Shown: piece by piece, positions 16,812-26,033 of the stretch
Layout: every line of letters begins with the position of its first letter
Numbering within the stretch: position 1 is the first letter of the stretch
Assembly (NCBI GenBank): GCA_028292485.1
Contig: JAQGMG010000016.1
Location: 37,944 to 101,943, forward strand
DNA from: Rhodocyclales bacterium
Lineage (GTDB): Bacteria > Pseudomonadota > Gammaproteobacteria > Burkholderiales > Rhodocyclaceae
Direction: 5' to 3'
Length of the DNA stretch: 64,000 nt
Notes under the pieces: model-generated
Seen by the model: only the letters and a program-made list of their open reading frames with translations
Database searches by the model: none
Told to the model about the DNA's origin: nothing
Translations under genes and position numbers: made by a program

Positions 16812-18926
16812 ATGAGATTCTTGTCAAACGTTCCGATTGCGATCCGCCTGGCCGGCGCGTTTTCGGCCGTGCTGGCGCTGCTCGGGGCGGTGATCTTGCT
16901 TGGGCTCAGCCAGATAGATCGTATCGGCGAGTCCAGCCGCAAGCTGGCTTCGACAAGCCTGCAGAATGTCATCCTCGTACACAACGCGCAGGGCGCCGCC
17001 CAGGCCGGGGCCTCATTGCTGCATTCGCTTTTCCTGCTGGACCGGGAGAAGCGCATTCCTGTCTATGCGCGCATTGACCAGAACGCTCGCATCAGGGATT
17101 CGGCCATTTCAGAATTGTTGGCCTCCAGCGAGGCGCCCAGCTTTCGCGCAATGGTGGTGCAGGTTGCCAAGGCTCGAGATCAGTTTGTTGTCGCTTTCAA
17201 CCAGACGGTCGATGAAGTGGAGCTCGAAAGCGGCGTTGCGCGCTGGCTGATGCTCAGCAAGACAATGCCTGCCCTGCAGACCATGCTGGACAAGCTCGAT
17301 CAACTCGTCGAGCTGCAGTCGGCGCAGGCCAACCAGACCATCCAGGGCATCCAGATTCAGCAAGCTGACAGCAAGCAACTCATTCTCTTGCTCGGGCTGG
17401 CATCGCTGCTGGTTGCCTGTGTCTCTGCATTCGCCATTACGCGCTCCATATCGCGACCACTCGAACAGACTGCCAAGCTGGCGCGCGATGTTGCCGCGGG
17501 CCATTTCGACGGCGCCATTCCGGAGGCCGGGCGCGATGAGATGGGCGTGCTGATCCGGGCACTCGACGAAATGCGCGGCGGCATTGCAGCACGCGAGCAA
17601 CGCATCGTCGAGCTCGCTTATCACGATGTGCTGACACGCCTGCCGAATCGCACACTGTTCAACGATCGTCTGCAACAGGCAGTCAAGGCGGCAACCCGCG
17701 GCAATCACGCAGTGTCAGTCATCGTGATGGATCTGGATCGCTTCAAACAGGTCAATGACTTGTTGGGGCATCCGGTGGGGGACGAGTTGCTGGGCAAGGT
17801 TGCGGATCGCTTGCGCAGTGTCGTGCTGCGTGATTCGGACACAGTGGCCCGCATTGGCGGCGACGAGTTCGCCGTATTGCTGCCAACGCAAACGGGCGCT
17901 GAAGCCATCATCGTCGCCAAACGACTCCTGGCAGCGCTTGAAGAGCCTATCGGTCTGCAGGGGCAACTGGTCGATGTGAGTGCCAGCTTCGGGCTGGCGT
18001 CGTTCCCCGAGCATGGTCACGAGGCGGCAGAACTTATGTCGCGCGCCGATATCGCGATGTATGTTGCCAAGCAGGCGGGCTCTGGTTACGTGCTCTTCGA
18101 ATCGAACCAGGAGCGCAGCAGCGAACATGGTCTGAGCTTGTTGAGTGACCTGCGACATGCCTTGGAGAACAATGAATTCCTGCTCAATTTCCAGCCCAAG
18201 TTGCGGCTTGGGTCGGGCGCCTGTAACTCTGCCGAAGTGCTGATCCGCTGGAAGCACCCCACGCGCGGCCTCATTCCACCAGATCAGTTCATCCCGTTTG
18301 CCGAGCAGACCGGCTTCATCAAGATGATTACGCGCTGGGTGCTGGAAAACGCCTGCCGACAAGCTGCAGCGTGGCATGCGCAAGGTCTGATTCTGGCAAT
18401 CAACGTCAATATCTCGACGCGCGATCTGGTCAGCCACGATCTGCCGACGCTGGTCGCGCAAATCCTTCAGCAGACGGGTTTCCCCACCGAGTTGCTATGC
18501 CTGGAAATTACCGAGAGCGCGATCATGGATGATCCCGTCCACGCACTTGCCTCGCTGACGCGACTCAACGCAATGGGTGTGCGCCTGTCGATCGACGACT
18601 TCGGTACCGGTTATTCCTCGCTGGCGTACCTGAAAAAGCTGCCGGTGCAGGAATTGAAAATCGATCGCTCCTTCGTCATGAATCTCGATGCCGATGCGGG
18701 CGACGAAGTGATCGTGCGTTCGACCATCGAGCTTGCCCACAATATGGGCCTCAATGTCGTTGCGGAAGGGGTCGAGAATGCGCGCGTGCTGCAGCAGCTC
18801 ACGGATCTTGGCTGCAATGAAGCGCAAGGGTATTTCTTCAGCCGGCCATTGCCTGCGCTGGAGTTTTCAGCGTGGCTGAAAACCGCACCGAGTTTCGCGA
18901 CGCAACCCGAGCATGCGGATACCTGA
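16812..18926 (+). CDS. Membrane-bound HAMP-GGDEF-EAL cyclic di-GMP protein
   Basis: A 704-residue inner-membrane signalling protein for cyclic di-GMP turnover. An N-terminal helix, a helical periplasmic sensor of about 150 residues (4-helix-bundle type) and a second helix ('LILLLGLASLLVACV') are followed by a HAMP domain. The GGDEF domain has an intact GGDEF at about 349-353 with an RDSD inhibitory I-site just upstream. The EAL domain carries EVL instead of EAL near 475, then EITES, DDFGTGYSSL and KIDRSF. The EVL variant is found in active phosphodiesterases, so both activities are possible. I chose the ATG at 16812 (MRFLSNVPIAIRL) because it leads straight into the first membrane helix. The track's start at 16743 adds a poor N-terminus. 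Confidence 0.9.
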   Translation: MRFLSNVPIAIRLAGAFSAVLALLGAVILLGLSQIDRIGESSRKLASTSLQNVILVHNAQGAAQAGASLLHSLFLLDREKRIPVYARIDQNARIRDSAISELLASSEAPSFRAMVVQVAKARDQFVVAFNQTVDEVELESGVARWLMLSKTMPALQTMLDKLDQLVELQSAQANQTIQGIQIQQADSKQLILLLGLASLLVACVSAFAITRSISRPLEQTAKLARDVAAGHFDGAIPEAGRDEMGVLIRALDEMRGGIAAREQRIVELAYHDVLTRLPNRTLFNDRLQQAVKAATRGNHAVSVIVMDLDRFKQVNDLLGHPVGDELLGKVADRLRSVVLRDSDTVARIGGDEFAVLLPTQTGAEAIIVAKRLLAALEEPIGLQGQLVDVSASFGLASFPEHGHEAAELMSRADIAMYVAKQAGSGYVLFESNQERSSEHGLSLLSDLRHALENNEFLLNFQPKLRLGSGACNSAEVLIRWKHPTRGLIPPDQFIPFAEQTGFIKMITRWVLENACRQAAAWHAQGLILAINVNISTRDLVSHDLPTLVAQILQQTGFPTELLCLEITESAIMDDPVHALASLTRLNAMGVRLSIDDFGTGYSSLAYLKKLPVQELKIDRSFVMNLDADAGDEVIVRSTIELAHNMGLNVVAEGVENARVLQQLTDLGCNEAQGYFFSRPLPALEFSAWLKTAPSFATQPEHADT

Positions 18927-18934
18927 TTGCGCAG

Positions 18935-18965
18935 TTCGTCATTCCCGCTCTCGCGGGATGACGAA
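18935..18965. terminator. GTCATTCCCGC-family hairpin between convergent genes
   Basis: TTCGTCATTCCCGC (18935-18948) pairs with GCGGGATGACGAA (18953-18965) around TCTC, with one bulged T. It follows the GGDEF-EAL stop by nine bases and faces the stop of the convergent lipoprotein gene. It is a minimal single-hairpin member of the dispersed GTCATTCCCGC repeat family. Confidence 0.65.
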
Positions 18966-19004
18966 ATTCAAGCCGAAATTCAAGCTCCAGAAATCCATCC
19001 TGAA

Positions 19005-20219
19005 TTACAGCTTGCCGCAATCCACGAGCTTGAACTCTACGCGCCGGTCGATGGCATCCTGGATATCGTCGGTGCCGGTGCCAACGATGTTTTCTTTCCA
19101 GCCCAGCCCGATGGGTCTGGAGCGTTGCAGTATCTGCGGAAAGTCCTTTTGCATCAGCTTCTGCACGGCAGTGGCCCGCTGCAGGGAGAGCTGCTCATTG
19201 AAGGTCGAGCTGCCACTGTGACTACTATGCCCCGCAATCAGCAGACAGCCGTTGCTGCGTGCAAACAGCTTGGCAATCTGGCGTAGCCAGATGGCATATT
19301 GCCCACGCAATTCCGTGTCGTTGATGAAGTCGGTCGAGGCGACGCCAAAGAACAACTTGGTGCTGATGTTGTTGTTCTGATAACCGATGTTGACCAATTG
19401 GCCGAATGCCACTTCTGCTTCGCTGCTTTTGCGCAAGCGGCGGTTGGTCTGGTACAGCCCTGCATACGTCTTCATGATCTGGCCGTCGGGCCGTAGCGAT
19501 GCGGCCTTGTACATGCCGAGCGCCTGCTCAAGTTTGTCGGCTTCGTAAGCGGCGTCGGCTTCAGCGAGCAGCGACGCGGTCGGGAGCGAGTCGAAATAGG
19601 CCGGGTCTGCCTGCTGGCCTGGCGACATCTGAGCGGTCTCGATCTGACCCTCAACCCGTTTATCCTTCAGGTACATCGGGCTGTCCTGATAGGCCGCGAC
19701 AGGCGTGACATCGATCTTCTTGTCGGCGATCCAGGCATCGGCGCTTGCAACGACCCGACCACTCTTGCGCTCGATGACGGCCAGCGCCAGTTTGTACATC
19801 TTCCCCTTGTCATCGGGCGAGGGCGAATACAGCATGGCGCCGCTCACCACGTATTTCGCGGTGTCGTAGTTTTCAAGCGTCAGCGGAACGAAGACATACC
19901 TCTCCGATACCTTCGCCGCCTCTTCGCGCAGGATCCTGTCCACCGCAATGCTGGCCTGATTCACTTCGGCGGTATTGGCGTCGACGACCGGATCGATCAT
20001 GAAAATGGTCTTGCCGGTGGCAATGCCTACTGCCAGGCCGGTAAGGCCTTCCTGTTGCTTGACCTGCTGCATCAAGGCATTGGTCACCGCATGTACTGCC
20101 TCGTTGAAACTCTGCGGTGCAGCGGTGGATTTGGGCGGCGGTGTCTTGCAGGCAAAAGCACACAGCGCCATCAGCCCCACAGCCAGGTAGCGCACAGCAA
20201 GGACGATATTCTTGTTCAT
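19005..20219 (-). CDS. Lipoprotein with C-terminal OmpA-like domain
   Basis: A 404-residue envelope protein. The N-terminus is a lipoprotein-type signal (hydrophobic run then 'CAFACKT', Cys at about 24). The first 180 residues read like a CsgG/FlgO-type domain ('GLAVGIATGKTIFMIDPVV', 'YVVSGAMLY'), but that is a tentative resemblance. A TPR-like stretch follows around 'EADAAYEADKLEQALGMYKAA'. The C-terminal 120 residues fit an OmpA-like peptidoglycan-binding domain: 'LLIAGHSSHSGSSTFNEQLSLQRATAV' with 'DAIDRRVEFKL' at the end. It would tether the outer membrane to peptidoglycan. The gene is single, convergent with the GGDEF-EAL gene. Paired AGTCTATA words lie about 165-190 bases upstream. Confidence 0.7.
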   Translation of the reverse strand: MNKNIVLAVRYLAVGLMALCAFACKTPPPKSTAAPQSFNEAVHAVTNALMQQVKQQEGLTGLAVGIATGKTIFMIDPVVDANTAEVNQASIAVDRILREEAAKVSERYVFVPLTLENYDTAKYVVSGAMLYSPSPDDKGKMYKLALAVIERKSGRVVASADAWIADKKIDVTPVAAYQDSPMYLKDKRVEGQIETAQMSPGQQADPAYFDSLPTASLLAEADAAYEADKLEQALGMYKAASLRPDGQIMKTYAGLYQTNRRLRKSSEAEVAFGQLVNIGYQNNNISTKLFFGVASTDFINDTELRGQYAIWLRQIAKLFARSNGCLLIAGHSSHSGSSTFNEQLSLQRATAVQKLMQKDFPQILQRSRPIGLGWKENIVGTGTDDIQDAIDRRVEFKLVDCGKL

Positions 20220-20384
20220 GAATGACCTCTCGTGATTCCCGGAAGGTGCATTGTCTCTCCGGTATTTTTCTTGGATTCGATTCTATTGATGGGGCCGACC
20301 GTCTTCAAACTACAGCAACTGGCCGGCCTCACTGTAACGCATGGTAGATGAAGCAAGCCAAATGCCGGCAAGCTCACCGACTTA

Positions 20385-20414
20385 AGTCTATATAAGGACC
20401 TGAGTCTATAGACT
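20385..20414. promoter_or_regulatory. Paired AGTCTATA motif upstream of the OmpA-like lipoprotein
   Basis: AGTCTATA occurs at 20385-20392 and again at 20403-20410, 18 bp apart. The second copy lies within the 12-bp palindrome AGTCTATAGACT (20403-20414). The stretch is AT-rich within a 203-base gap between the chromate transporter genes and the lipoprotein gene, both on the minus strand. It could be a regulator site for the lipoprotein. No cognate regulator is visible nearby. Confidence 0.35.
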
Positions 20415-20422
20415 TTGCGGCG

Positions 20423-20950
20423 TTAGACCGCGCCCAGCCCGCCCAGCAAGGCAGCCGCCGCCAGCCACCACAGCGGGTTCTTGTCTGAATAGTACGAGAG
20501 CGCGGCGCCACAAGCAGCAAACGCATAGACCTGCCAGCTGTCCCCGGTTGTCCGCACCAGCAGGCAACCGCTGCCAAGCACCAGGCCGATCGTGATCGGT
20601 GTGAGCCCCCTTTCGATGGCCTTGCGCCAGTCCGAATGACTGAAACGATCCCACAACTTGCCGACGCCGAACGCAAGAAGCGAAGACGGGCCGCACATGC
20701 CAATAGTGCACACAAGAGCGCCGCCCAAGCCGGCAAGCTTCCAGCCGATCAGGCTCACGATCAGCACGTTCGGGCCCGGGGCAGCCTGGGTAATGGCATA
20801 GAGCGACGCGAACTCCGCGCTGCTGATCCAGCCATGTGTTTCGACAATCTGGCGATGCAATTCGGGCAGGGTCGCGCTTGCACCGCCGACCGCCATGAGC
20901 GACAGAAGGCAGAAGCGGAAAAAGAGTTCGACGACGGAAGGGGGCGTCAT
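20423..20950 (-). CDS. Chromate transporter, short-chain subunit (second gene)
   Basis: A 175-residue single-domain member of the CHR (ChrA) family, inner membrane. Family signs are the N-terminal 'VGGASATLPELHRQIVETHGWIS' and 'AITQAAPGPNVLIVSLIGWKLAG'. ChrA proteins expel chromate. Short-chain versions occur as adjacent pairs whose two products have opposite membrane topology. Its ATG overlaps the stop of the upstream partner as ATGA. Direct evidence that this pair moves chromate and not another anion is lacking. Confidence 0.85.
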   Translation of the reverse strand: MTPPSVVELFFRFCLLSLMAVGGASATLPELHRQIVETHGWISSAEFASLYAITQAAPGPNVLIVSLIGWKLAGLGGALVCTIGMCGPSSLLAFGVGKLWDRFSHSDWRKAIERGLTPITIGLVLGSGCLLVRTTGDSWQVYAFAACGAALSYYSDKNPLWWLAAAALLGGLGAV

Positions 20951-21528
20951 GTTTTCTTCTCCGCCCGGTCGCGCTCATGCCTCACGCTATGCCAGCCAAA
21001 AGCAATGCCGACGGGTGCCAGGACCAGCAGCACGCCAAGCAGCGGCAGGCGCAGCCAGACCACTGCCATGAATGCCAATAGCATGATCGCGACAGACCAT
21101 GCATTGCGATCCATCTTCATAGCCAGTTTGGCACTGGTGGCGATGATCAGCCCTGCAGCCGTGGCGGCGACGCCAATGAGAGCCTGATTCACGATTGCCG
21201 ATTGGGCGAAGTGATCGTACAGGCTGGCCAGCAGCAGCACGATCGCCAGGGGCGCCAGCATGAGGCCAGAAACAGCGCAGAGAGAGCCCTGCCAGCCCTG
21301 GAAGCGCGCGCCTATCACGACGGACATGTTGACGATGTTCGGGCCGGGCAGCGTCTGACCCAGGCTGAGCAATTCCGTAAATTGCCGGTCGGTCAGCCAG
21401 CGTCGATCATCGACCAGCATGCGACGCGCGTGCGGCAATACGCCACCAAAGCCGGACATTCCGGTCTTGAAGAAACCGGTGAAGAGCTGGAGGCAGGTTG
21501 GGGATACAAGGCGTTCCGGGTTCTTCAT
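20947..21528 (-). CDS. Chromate transporter, short-chain subunit (first gene)
   Basis: A 193-residue CHR-family protein, the partner of the overlapping downstream gene. The pattern 'FKTGMSGFGGVLPHARRMLVDDRRWLTDRQF' followed by 'LGQTLPGPNIVNMSVVIGARFQG' is the classic amino-terminal CHR motif. Repeated hydrophobic helices fill the rest. The ATG at 21528 (MKNPERLVSP) is preferred to the track start at 21561. The two genes together equal one full-length ChrA. No chrB-like regulator is adjacent. Confidence 0.85.
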   Translation of the reverse strand: MKNPERLVSPTCLQLFTGFFKTGMSGFGGVLPHARRMLVDDRRWLTDRQFTELLSLGQTLPGPNIVNMSVVIGARFQGWQGSLCAVSGLMLAPLAIVLLLASLYDHFAQSAIVNQALIGVAATAAGLIIATSAKLAMKMDRNAWSVAIMLLAFMAVVWLRLPLLGVLLVLAPVGIAFGWHSVRHERDRAEKKT

Positions 21529-21678
21529 TAGGTATTTTGTTCGAAAGTCGGCCGATTCCACTAAGATGAGCGCCAGATACCGGCTTGGTCTGCCTCAGTC
21601 GGGGCTCCGCAGGCTGCCGAGACTATGTAACAGCGGTATGTAATAGGTTTACCCGGGTTAGAAGCTATGCGAATATAC

Positions 21679-21701
21679 AAAAATCGATAATATCGATTTT
21701 T
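21679..21701. terminator. AT-rich hairpin with T-run in the divergent gap
   Basis: AAAAATCGATA (21679-21689) pairs with TATCGATTTTT (21691-21701) around one A, and further T residues follow. It lies between the divergent chromate transporter and LamG lipoprotein genes. It may attenuate plus-strand transcription or be a protein-binding palindrome. The gap 21529-21770 otherwise holds only the expected promoters. Confidence 0.45.
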
Positions 21702-21770
21702 TTGCGGCGATAAAAACAGTTCGCCTTCGGTGCATGCCGATGTGATGGACAAATATTCTGGAGAGATGAC

Positions 21771-22757
21771 ATGAAAATTCGACAAGCCTGCCCGCGGCCA
21801 AAGCCGGCGTTTTACCTTGGTTTGATAACCGCCCTGTTGGGGGCAGCCCTTCTTGGTGCCTGTGGCGGTGGAAGTAGCAACAACGAAATTCCGCCATCTG
21901 CAAGCGGCTCCTCTTCGAGTAGCAGCTCCACTTCCAGTGCAGCTTCTTCAGCAGCGGCGTCCTCGGCAGCAGCTTCCTCCGCGGCAGCTTCCTCGGCCGC
22001 GGCATCGTCGGCTGCAGCTTCTTCAGCGGCAGCATCGAGCTCTAGTAGCGTGACGGTCCCCGCTCCCGACAATGCATGGGCGTTCGACAGCACCGCTGCC
22101 CCCGGCTTCACGCCGATGACACCCTACGCCGGGGCCAACAATCTGACTGCTGGATCCACAAGCGCAACTAACCTGGGTGTCTTCTCTCTCACCGCAAACA
22201 AGGCTGGCACAGCAAACGCGGCAATCAGGATCACGCCTGGTACCGGCGGTGGTAACGACTACTATCGTATTACCCCGTTTGGGTCGGTTCCCGCCACTCT
22301 TGCTACTCCGGCGGCTATCACGGTAGAAGCGATGATCCAGTTTTCAACGGTCACTGCCACGGGGAACATGGTAATCGTCAAGCATCTTAATGCTGGCAAC
22401 ACCCAAGGCTATAGTCTGTATCTGAAGCCTGATGGAGTTACCGTGGGGTTCCGCGTTAACAACAGCGCAGTCTATGAGCAGGTCGCGACGATTTCAACGA
22501 GCGGTGGCTGGAGTCACATCGTTGCGACCTATGACGGAACGAGCATGCACCTGTATGTCAATGGTGTGGAAGTTGGTTCGGGCTCAGGCACCGTCACGAC
22601 ACCTGGCGCAATTCTGGATTCGGCCACCGACTTCCAGGTGGGTGGAAATAGTACAAGCGCCTCGACTGCCGCGGTGAATGGCGCTATCGACGACGTGCGT
22701 ATCTACGACGTTGCACTGACTCCGGCGCAAGTTTCGGCGCGCTACGCGACGTACTGA
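21771..22757 (+). CDS. LamG/concanavalin-like lipoprotein with Ser-Ala repeat linker
   Basis: A 328-residue predicted lipoprotein. The signal ends in lipobox LLGAC followed by GGGSSNN, with the lipidated Cys near residue 31. Residues about 44-93 are almost pure Ser and Ala, including six exact SSAAA units, and form a flexible stalk. The C-terminal 220 residues fit a LamG/concanavalin A-like jelly-roll: 'ITVEAMIQFSTV', 'GYSLYLKPDGVTVGFRVN', 'WSHIVATYDGTSMHLYVNGV' and 'GAIDDVRIYDVALTPAQVSA'. Such domains bind glycans or proteins at the cell surface. The gene is monocistronic, with a strong terminator about 50 bases after the stop. The ligand is unknown. Confidence 0.85.
   Translation: MKIRQACPRPKPAFYLGLITALLGAALLGACGGGSSNNEIPPSASGSSSSSSSTSSAASSAAASSAAASSAAASSAAASSAAASSAAASSSSSVTVPAPDNAWAFDSTAAPGFTPMTPYAGANNLTAGSTSATNLGVFSLTANKAGTANAAIRITPGTGGGNDYYRITPFGSVPATLATPAAITVEAMIQFSTVTATGNMVIVKHLNAGNTQGYSLYLKPDGVTVGFRVNNSAVYEQVATISTSGGWSHIVATYDGTSMHLYVNGVEVGSGSGTVTTPGAILDSATDFQVGGNSTSASTAAVNGAIDDVRIYDVALTPAQVSARYATY
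21945..22034 (+). repeat. Six 15-bp in-frame repeats encoding SSAAA
   Basis: Six consecutive 15-base units each encode Ser-Ser-Ala-Ala-Ala within the LamG lipoprotein linker. Third codon positions differ between units (TCT/TCC/TCG, GCA/GCG/GCT/GCC). The repeat is therefore conserved at the protein level more than at the DNA level. All units are multiples of three, so copy-number change would alter linker length without a frameshift. Confidence 0.85.
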
Positions 22758-22787
22758 AATCGACCGCAATAAATTCAAGATCGTCTG

Positions 22788-22850
22788 AAGGAGGTCTTGA
22801 ACATGGCCCCAAGTCGCGAGACTTGGGGCTTTTTTATTGCATTACCTTAA
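22788..22850 (+). other. Ideal Shine-Dalgarno followed by 15-codon mini-ORF overlapping a terminator
   Basis: AAGGAGGTC at 22788-22796 is followed seven bases after AGGAGG by an ATG at 22803. The ORF reads MAPSRETWGFFIALP and stops at 22850. Its codons coincide with the stem, loop and T-run of the terminator hairpin. It may be a translated micropeptide, a regulator of terminator folding, or chance. Confidence 0.35.
22806..22835 (+). terminator. Rho-independent terminator after the LamG lipoprotein gene
   Basis: GCCCCAAGTC (22806-22815) and GACTTGGGGC (22820-22829) form a perfect 10-bp stem with GCGA tetraloop, followed by six T residues. This is a textbook intrinsic terminator 48 bases after the lipoprotein stop. 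Confidence 0.92.
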
Positions 22851-22916
22851 TGTTTCTCCCTATCGCTGTAGATGGGCGTCATCATGTTGATGTGCCTACT
22901 CAATCACGAACTCCCC

Positions 22917-23279
22917 ATGTCCCACGCCAAATCCCGCGAAATTGTTCTTGATATCAAGATGACGGAAGAGCTGCTTCAGGGCCTGGCCAAGCTGCGCGAA
23001 ACCTGGAAGCGCGACCCGGCGTCCTTGCGCAAGGGCCTGAGCTGTACTGAATCGAATGAAGGCGAGTTCGTGCTGGTCGCTGCAGAGTCAGCCTTCGTGA
23101 CGCTTCCTGGCGCCTGTGTCATCACCAGCGTGGGCGCTGTCGAACTTGCAGATGTCGGGCCTGTTTTCGTGGAAGGTGCGCACTCCAAGACGCTCATTCT
23201 CAGATCGACGCCCGATGGCTGGCGTTTCTCCGTTAAATTCGTGCCGCCGGTAGTGCGCGAACGGAATTTACCGCACTGA
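22917..23279 (+). CDS. Hypothetical protein, 120 residues
   Basis: I do not recognise this protein. It begins MSHAKSREIVLDIKMTEELLQGLAKLRE if the ATG at 22917 is used. The track's start at 22872 would add a short hydrophobic N-terminus (MGVIMLMCLLNHELP). The first part looks helical and charged. The second half is strand-like ('ESAFVTLPGACVITSVGAV', 'SKTLILRSTPDGWRFSVKFVPP'). No cysteine cluster, membrane segment (from 22917) or nucleotide motif is visible. It is flanked by a terminator on each side, so it is a single-gene unit. Codon use looks like its neighbours. Confidence 0.6.
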   Translation: MSHAKSREIVLDIKMTEELLQGLAKLRETWKRDPASLRKGLSCTESNEGEFVLVAAESAFVTLPGACVITSVGAVELADVGPVFVEGAHSKTLILRSTPDGWRFSVKFVPPVVRERNLPH

Positions 23280-23306
23280 AATAAATGTAAAGCTGACTGC
23301 GATAAA

Positions 23307-23351
23307 ACGTAAAGCAAACGGCCCGCACATGGCGGGCCGTTTGCTTTACGT
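23307..23351. terminator. Bidirectional terminator between the hypothetical gene and acnB
   Basis: A perfect 20-bp stem pairs ACGTAAAGCAAACGGCCCGC (23307-23326) with its complement at 23332-23351 around ACATG. It lies 27 bases after the hypothetical gene and 37 bases after the stop of the convergent acnB. The A- and T-rich outer stem would serve as the T-run in both directions. Confidence 0.85.
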
Positions 23352-23388
23352 TGAAGGCGAAGCGCTGCGTCAGGCGCCGCTCTTCTAT

Positions 23389-25986
23389 CTACACCTTCAC
23401 CTCATCAGCGATTTCCTGATACTCGCTAATCTGATTGAAGTTCATATAACGATAAATCTTGCTGCCGTCGGCGTTGATGACGCCCATGTCGGCGTGATAT
23501 TCCGCCACGGTCGGGATGCGGCCAAGCTTCGACGAAATCGCGGCCAGTTCAGCAGAGGCGAGATACACATTGCTGTTCTTGCCGAGACGGTTCGGGAAGT
23601 TGCGTGTCGAGGTAGACACGACGGTTGCGCCTTCCTTCACCTGCGCCTGGTTGCCCATGCACAGCGAGCAGCCCGGCATTTCGGTGCGGGCACCGGCATT
23701 GCCAAACACGCTGTAGTGGCCCTCCTTGGTCAGTTCGGACGCGTCCATCTTGGTCGGTGGTGCGATCCACAGCTTGACCGGAATATCGCGGCGACCTTCG
23801 AGCAGCTTGGAGGCCGCGCGGAAGTGGCCGATGTTTGTCATGCACGAACCGATGAAGACTTCATCGATCGGTGTGTTCTGCACTTCCGACAGGAACTTGG
23901 CGTCGTCCGGGTCGTTCGGGCAGCACAGGATCGGTTCCTTGATGTCGTCGAGGTTGATCTCGATGACCTCGGCATATTCGGCATCTGCATCCGGTTGCAG
24001 CAGTTCACCGTTAACGATCCAGTCTTCCATCTTGGCGATGCGGCGCTCGATGGTGCGCTTGTCGGCATAGCCGTCGGCAATCATGTTTTTTAGCAGGACG
24101 ATATTCGACTTCAGGTACTCGATGACCGGCTCGCGATTCAGATGTACTGTGCAACCGGCAGCTGAACGTTCTGCGGAGGCGTCGGAGAGTTCGAATGCCT
24201 GTTCGATCTTGAGATCGGGCAAGCCTTCGATTTCGAGGATGCGGCCCGAGAAGGCGTTGACCTTGCCCGCCTTGGCGACGGTGAGCAGACCTTGCTTGAT
24301 GGCGTAGAGCGGGATGGCATGCACGAGGTCGCGCAGGGTGACGCCGGGCTGCATGGTGCCCTTGAAGCGCACCAGTACGGATTCCGGCATGTCCAGCGGC
24401 ATCACGCCGGTAGCGGCCGCGAACGCGACCAGGCCGGAGCCGGCCGGGAAGCTGATGCCGACCGGGAAGCGCGTGTGGCTGTCGCCGCCGGTGCCGACGG
24501 TGTCGGGCATCAGCATGCGGTTGAGCCAGCTGTGAATGATGCCGTCGCCAGGACGCAATGAGATGCCACCGCGATTGGCGATGAACTTGGGCAGCTCGCG
24601 ATGCGTCTTGACGTCGACCGGTTTCGGATACGCGGCTGTATGACAAAAGGATTGCATGACCAGATCGGCCGAGAAGCCGAGGCAAGCCAGATCCTTTAGC
24701 TCGTCGCGTGTCATCGGGCCTGTGGTGTCTTGCGAGCCGACGGAAGTCATCCTGGGTTCGCAGTAGGTGCCTGGACGCATGCCTTTACCCTCGGGCAGGC
24801 CACATGCGCGACCGACCATCTTCTGCGCCAGCGTGTAGCCCTTGCCAGTGTCGGCAGGGATCTGTGGCAGACGGAAGAGGGTGGAAGCTGGCTGGCCGAG
24901 GAATTCGCGCGCCTTGGCGGTGAGACTGCGACCGATGATCAGATTGATACGACCACCGGCACGCACTTCGTCGAGCAGCACGAGATTCTTCAGTGCGGAT
25001 TCGGCAACCACTGCGCCGCCCTTGAGCACCTTGACGGCGCCGGTGGCGTGATCGACGTTCAGTTCGATCTCGTCGCCCATATCGAGTTTGGATGTGTCTA
25101 GCTCAACAGCCAGCGCGCCGGCGTCTTCCTGCGTGTTGAAGAAAATCGGAGCGATCTTGCCGCCGAGGCAGACGCCACCGAATTTCTTGTTTGGTACGAA
25201 GGGAATGTCTTCACCGGTCCACCACAGTACGGAGTTCGTCGCGGACTTGCGCGAGGAGCCGGTACCGACTACATCGCCCACGTAGGCAACGAGATTACCC
25301 TTGGCTGCGAGGTCCTGAATCATCTTGATCGGACCGCGCTTGCCGTCGTCTTCCGGTGTGATGCCGGGGCGGGTGTTCTTGAGCATGGCGAGTGCATGCA
25401 GCGGAATATCCGGGCGGCTCCAGGCGTCGGGAGCGGGTGATAGGTCATCGGTGTTGGTTTCACCAGTGACCTTGAGAACGGTCAGCTTTATGCTGGACGG
25501 GAATTCGGGACGTGTGGTGAACCACTCGGCTTCAGCCCAGCTCTTGATCACGCCCTGCGCAATCACGTTACCTTCCTTGGCCTTCTCCGCGACATCGTGG
25601 AAGAAGTCGAACATCAGCAAAGTCTTCTTCAGGCCTTCCGCGGCGACCGGCGCCAACGCCGTGTCGTCGAGCAAGTCGATCAAGGGCTTGACGTTGTAGC
25701 CACCGACCATGGTGCCGAGCAACTCGGTTGCCTTGGCTTTGGAGATTTGCGGTGCAATGACATCGCCATGCGCGACAGCAGCGAGGAAGGAGGCCTTGAC
25801 CTTGGCTGCATCATCGACACCAGGCGGCACACGGTGAGTAATCAGATCAACGAGAAAAGCCTCCTCGCCAGCAGGTGGACTCTTCAGTAATTCGACTAGG
25901 TCGCCTGTCTGTTTGGCATCCAGCGGCAGGGGTGGAATACCCAGCGCGGCGCGCTCGGCAACGTGTTGGCGATAGGCTTCAAGCAC
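23389..25986 (-). CDS. acnB: Aconitate hydratase B
   Basis: The TCA-cycle aconitase that interconverts citrate and isocitrate, a cytoplasmic [4Fe-4S] enzyme. The AcnB layout is clear: N-terminal HEAT-like domain ('[22 protein letters not shown]'), swivel domain ('[22 protein letters not shown]', '[16 protein letters not shown]') and catalytic domains. Cluster cysteines lie in '[11 protein letters not shown]' and '[10 protein letters not shown]'. I place the start at a GTG (25986), preceded by GGAGG at good spacing. This removes 17 unsupported residues from the track ORF and gives 865 residues, the length I recall for E. coli AcnB. The upstream lyase and mdh share its strand. Confidence 0.95.
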   Translation of the reverse strand: MLEAYRQHVAERAALGIPPLPLDAKQTGDLVELLKSPPAGEEAFLVDLITHRVPPGVDDAAKVKASFLAAVAHGDVIAPQISKAKATELLGTMVGGYNVKPLIDLLDDTALAPVAAEGLKKTLLMFDFFHDVAEKAKEGNVIAQGVIKSWAEAEWFTTRPEFPSSIKLTVLKVTGETNTDDLSPAPDAWSRPDIPLHALAMLKNTRPGITPEDDGKRGPIKMIQDLAAKGNLVAYVGDVVGTGSSRKSATNSVLWWTGEDIPFVPNKKFGGVCLGGKIAPIFFNTQEDAGALAVELDTSKLDMGDEIELNVDHATGAVKVLKGGAVVAESALKNLVLLDEVRAGGRINLIIGRSLTAKAREFLGQPASTLFRLPQIPADTGKGYTLAQKMVGRACGLPEGKGMRPGTYCEPRMTSVGSQDTTGPMTRDELKDLACLGFSADLVMQSFCHTAAYPKPVDVKTHRELPKFIANRGGISLRPGDGIIHSWLNRMLMPDTVGTGGDSHTRFPVGISFPAGSGLVAFAAATGVMPLDMPESVLVRFKGTMQPGVTLRDLVHAIPLYAIKQGLLTVAKAGKVNAFSGRILEIEGLPDLKIEQAFELSDASAERSAAGCTVHLNREPVIEYLKSNIVLLKNMIADGYADKRTIERRIAKMEDWIVNGELLQPDADAEYAEVIEINLDDIKEPILCCPNDPDDAKFLSEVQNTPIDEVFIGSCMTNIGHFRAASKLLEGRRDIPVKLWIAPPTKMDASELTKEGHYSVFGNAGARTEMPGCSLCMGNQAQVKEGATVVSTSTRNFPNRLGKNSNVYLASAELAAISSKLGRIPTVAEYHADMGVINADGSKIYRYMNFNQISEYQEIADEVKV

Positions 25987-26033
25987 AGTCAAATCCTCCA
26001 GCAGTGTTCCGTTCACCCATCGGGCGGCGGTAT

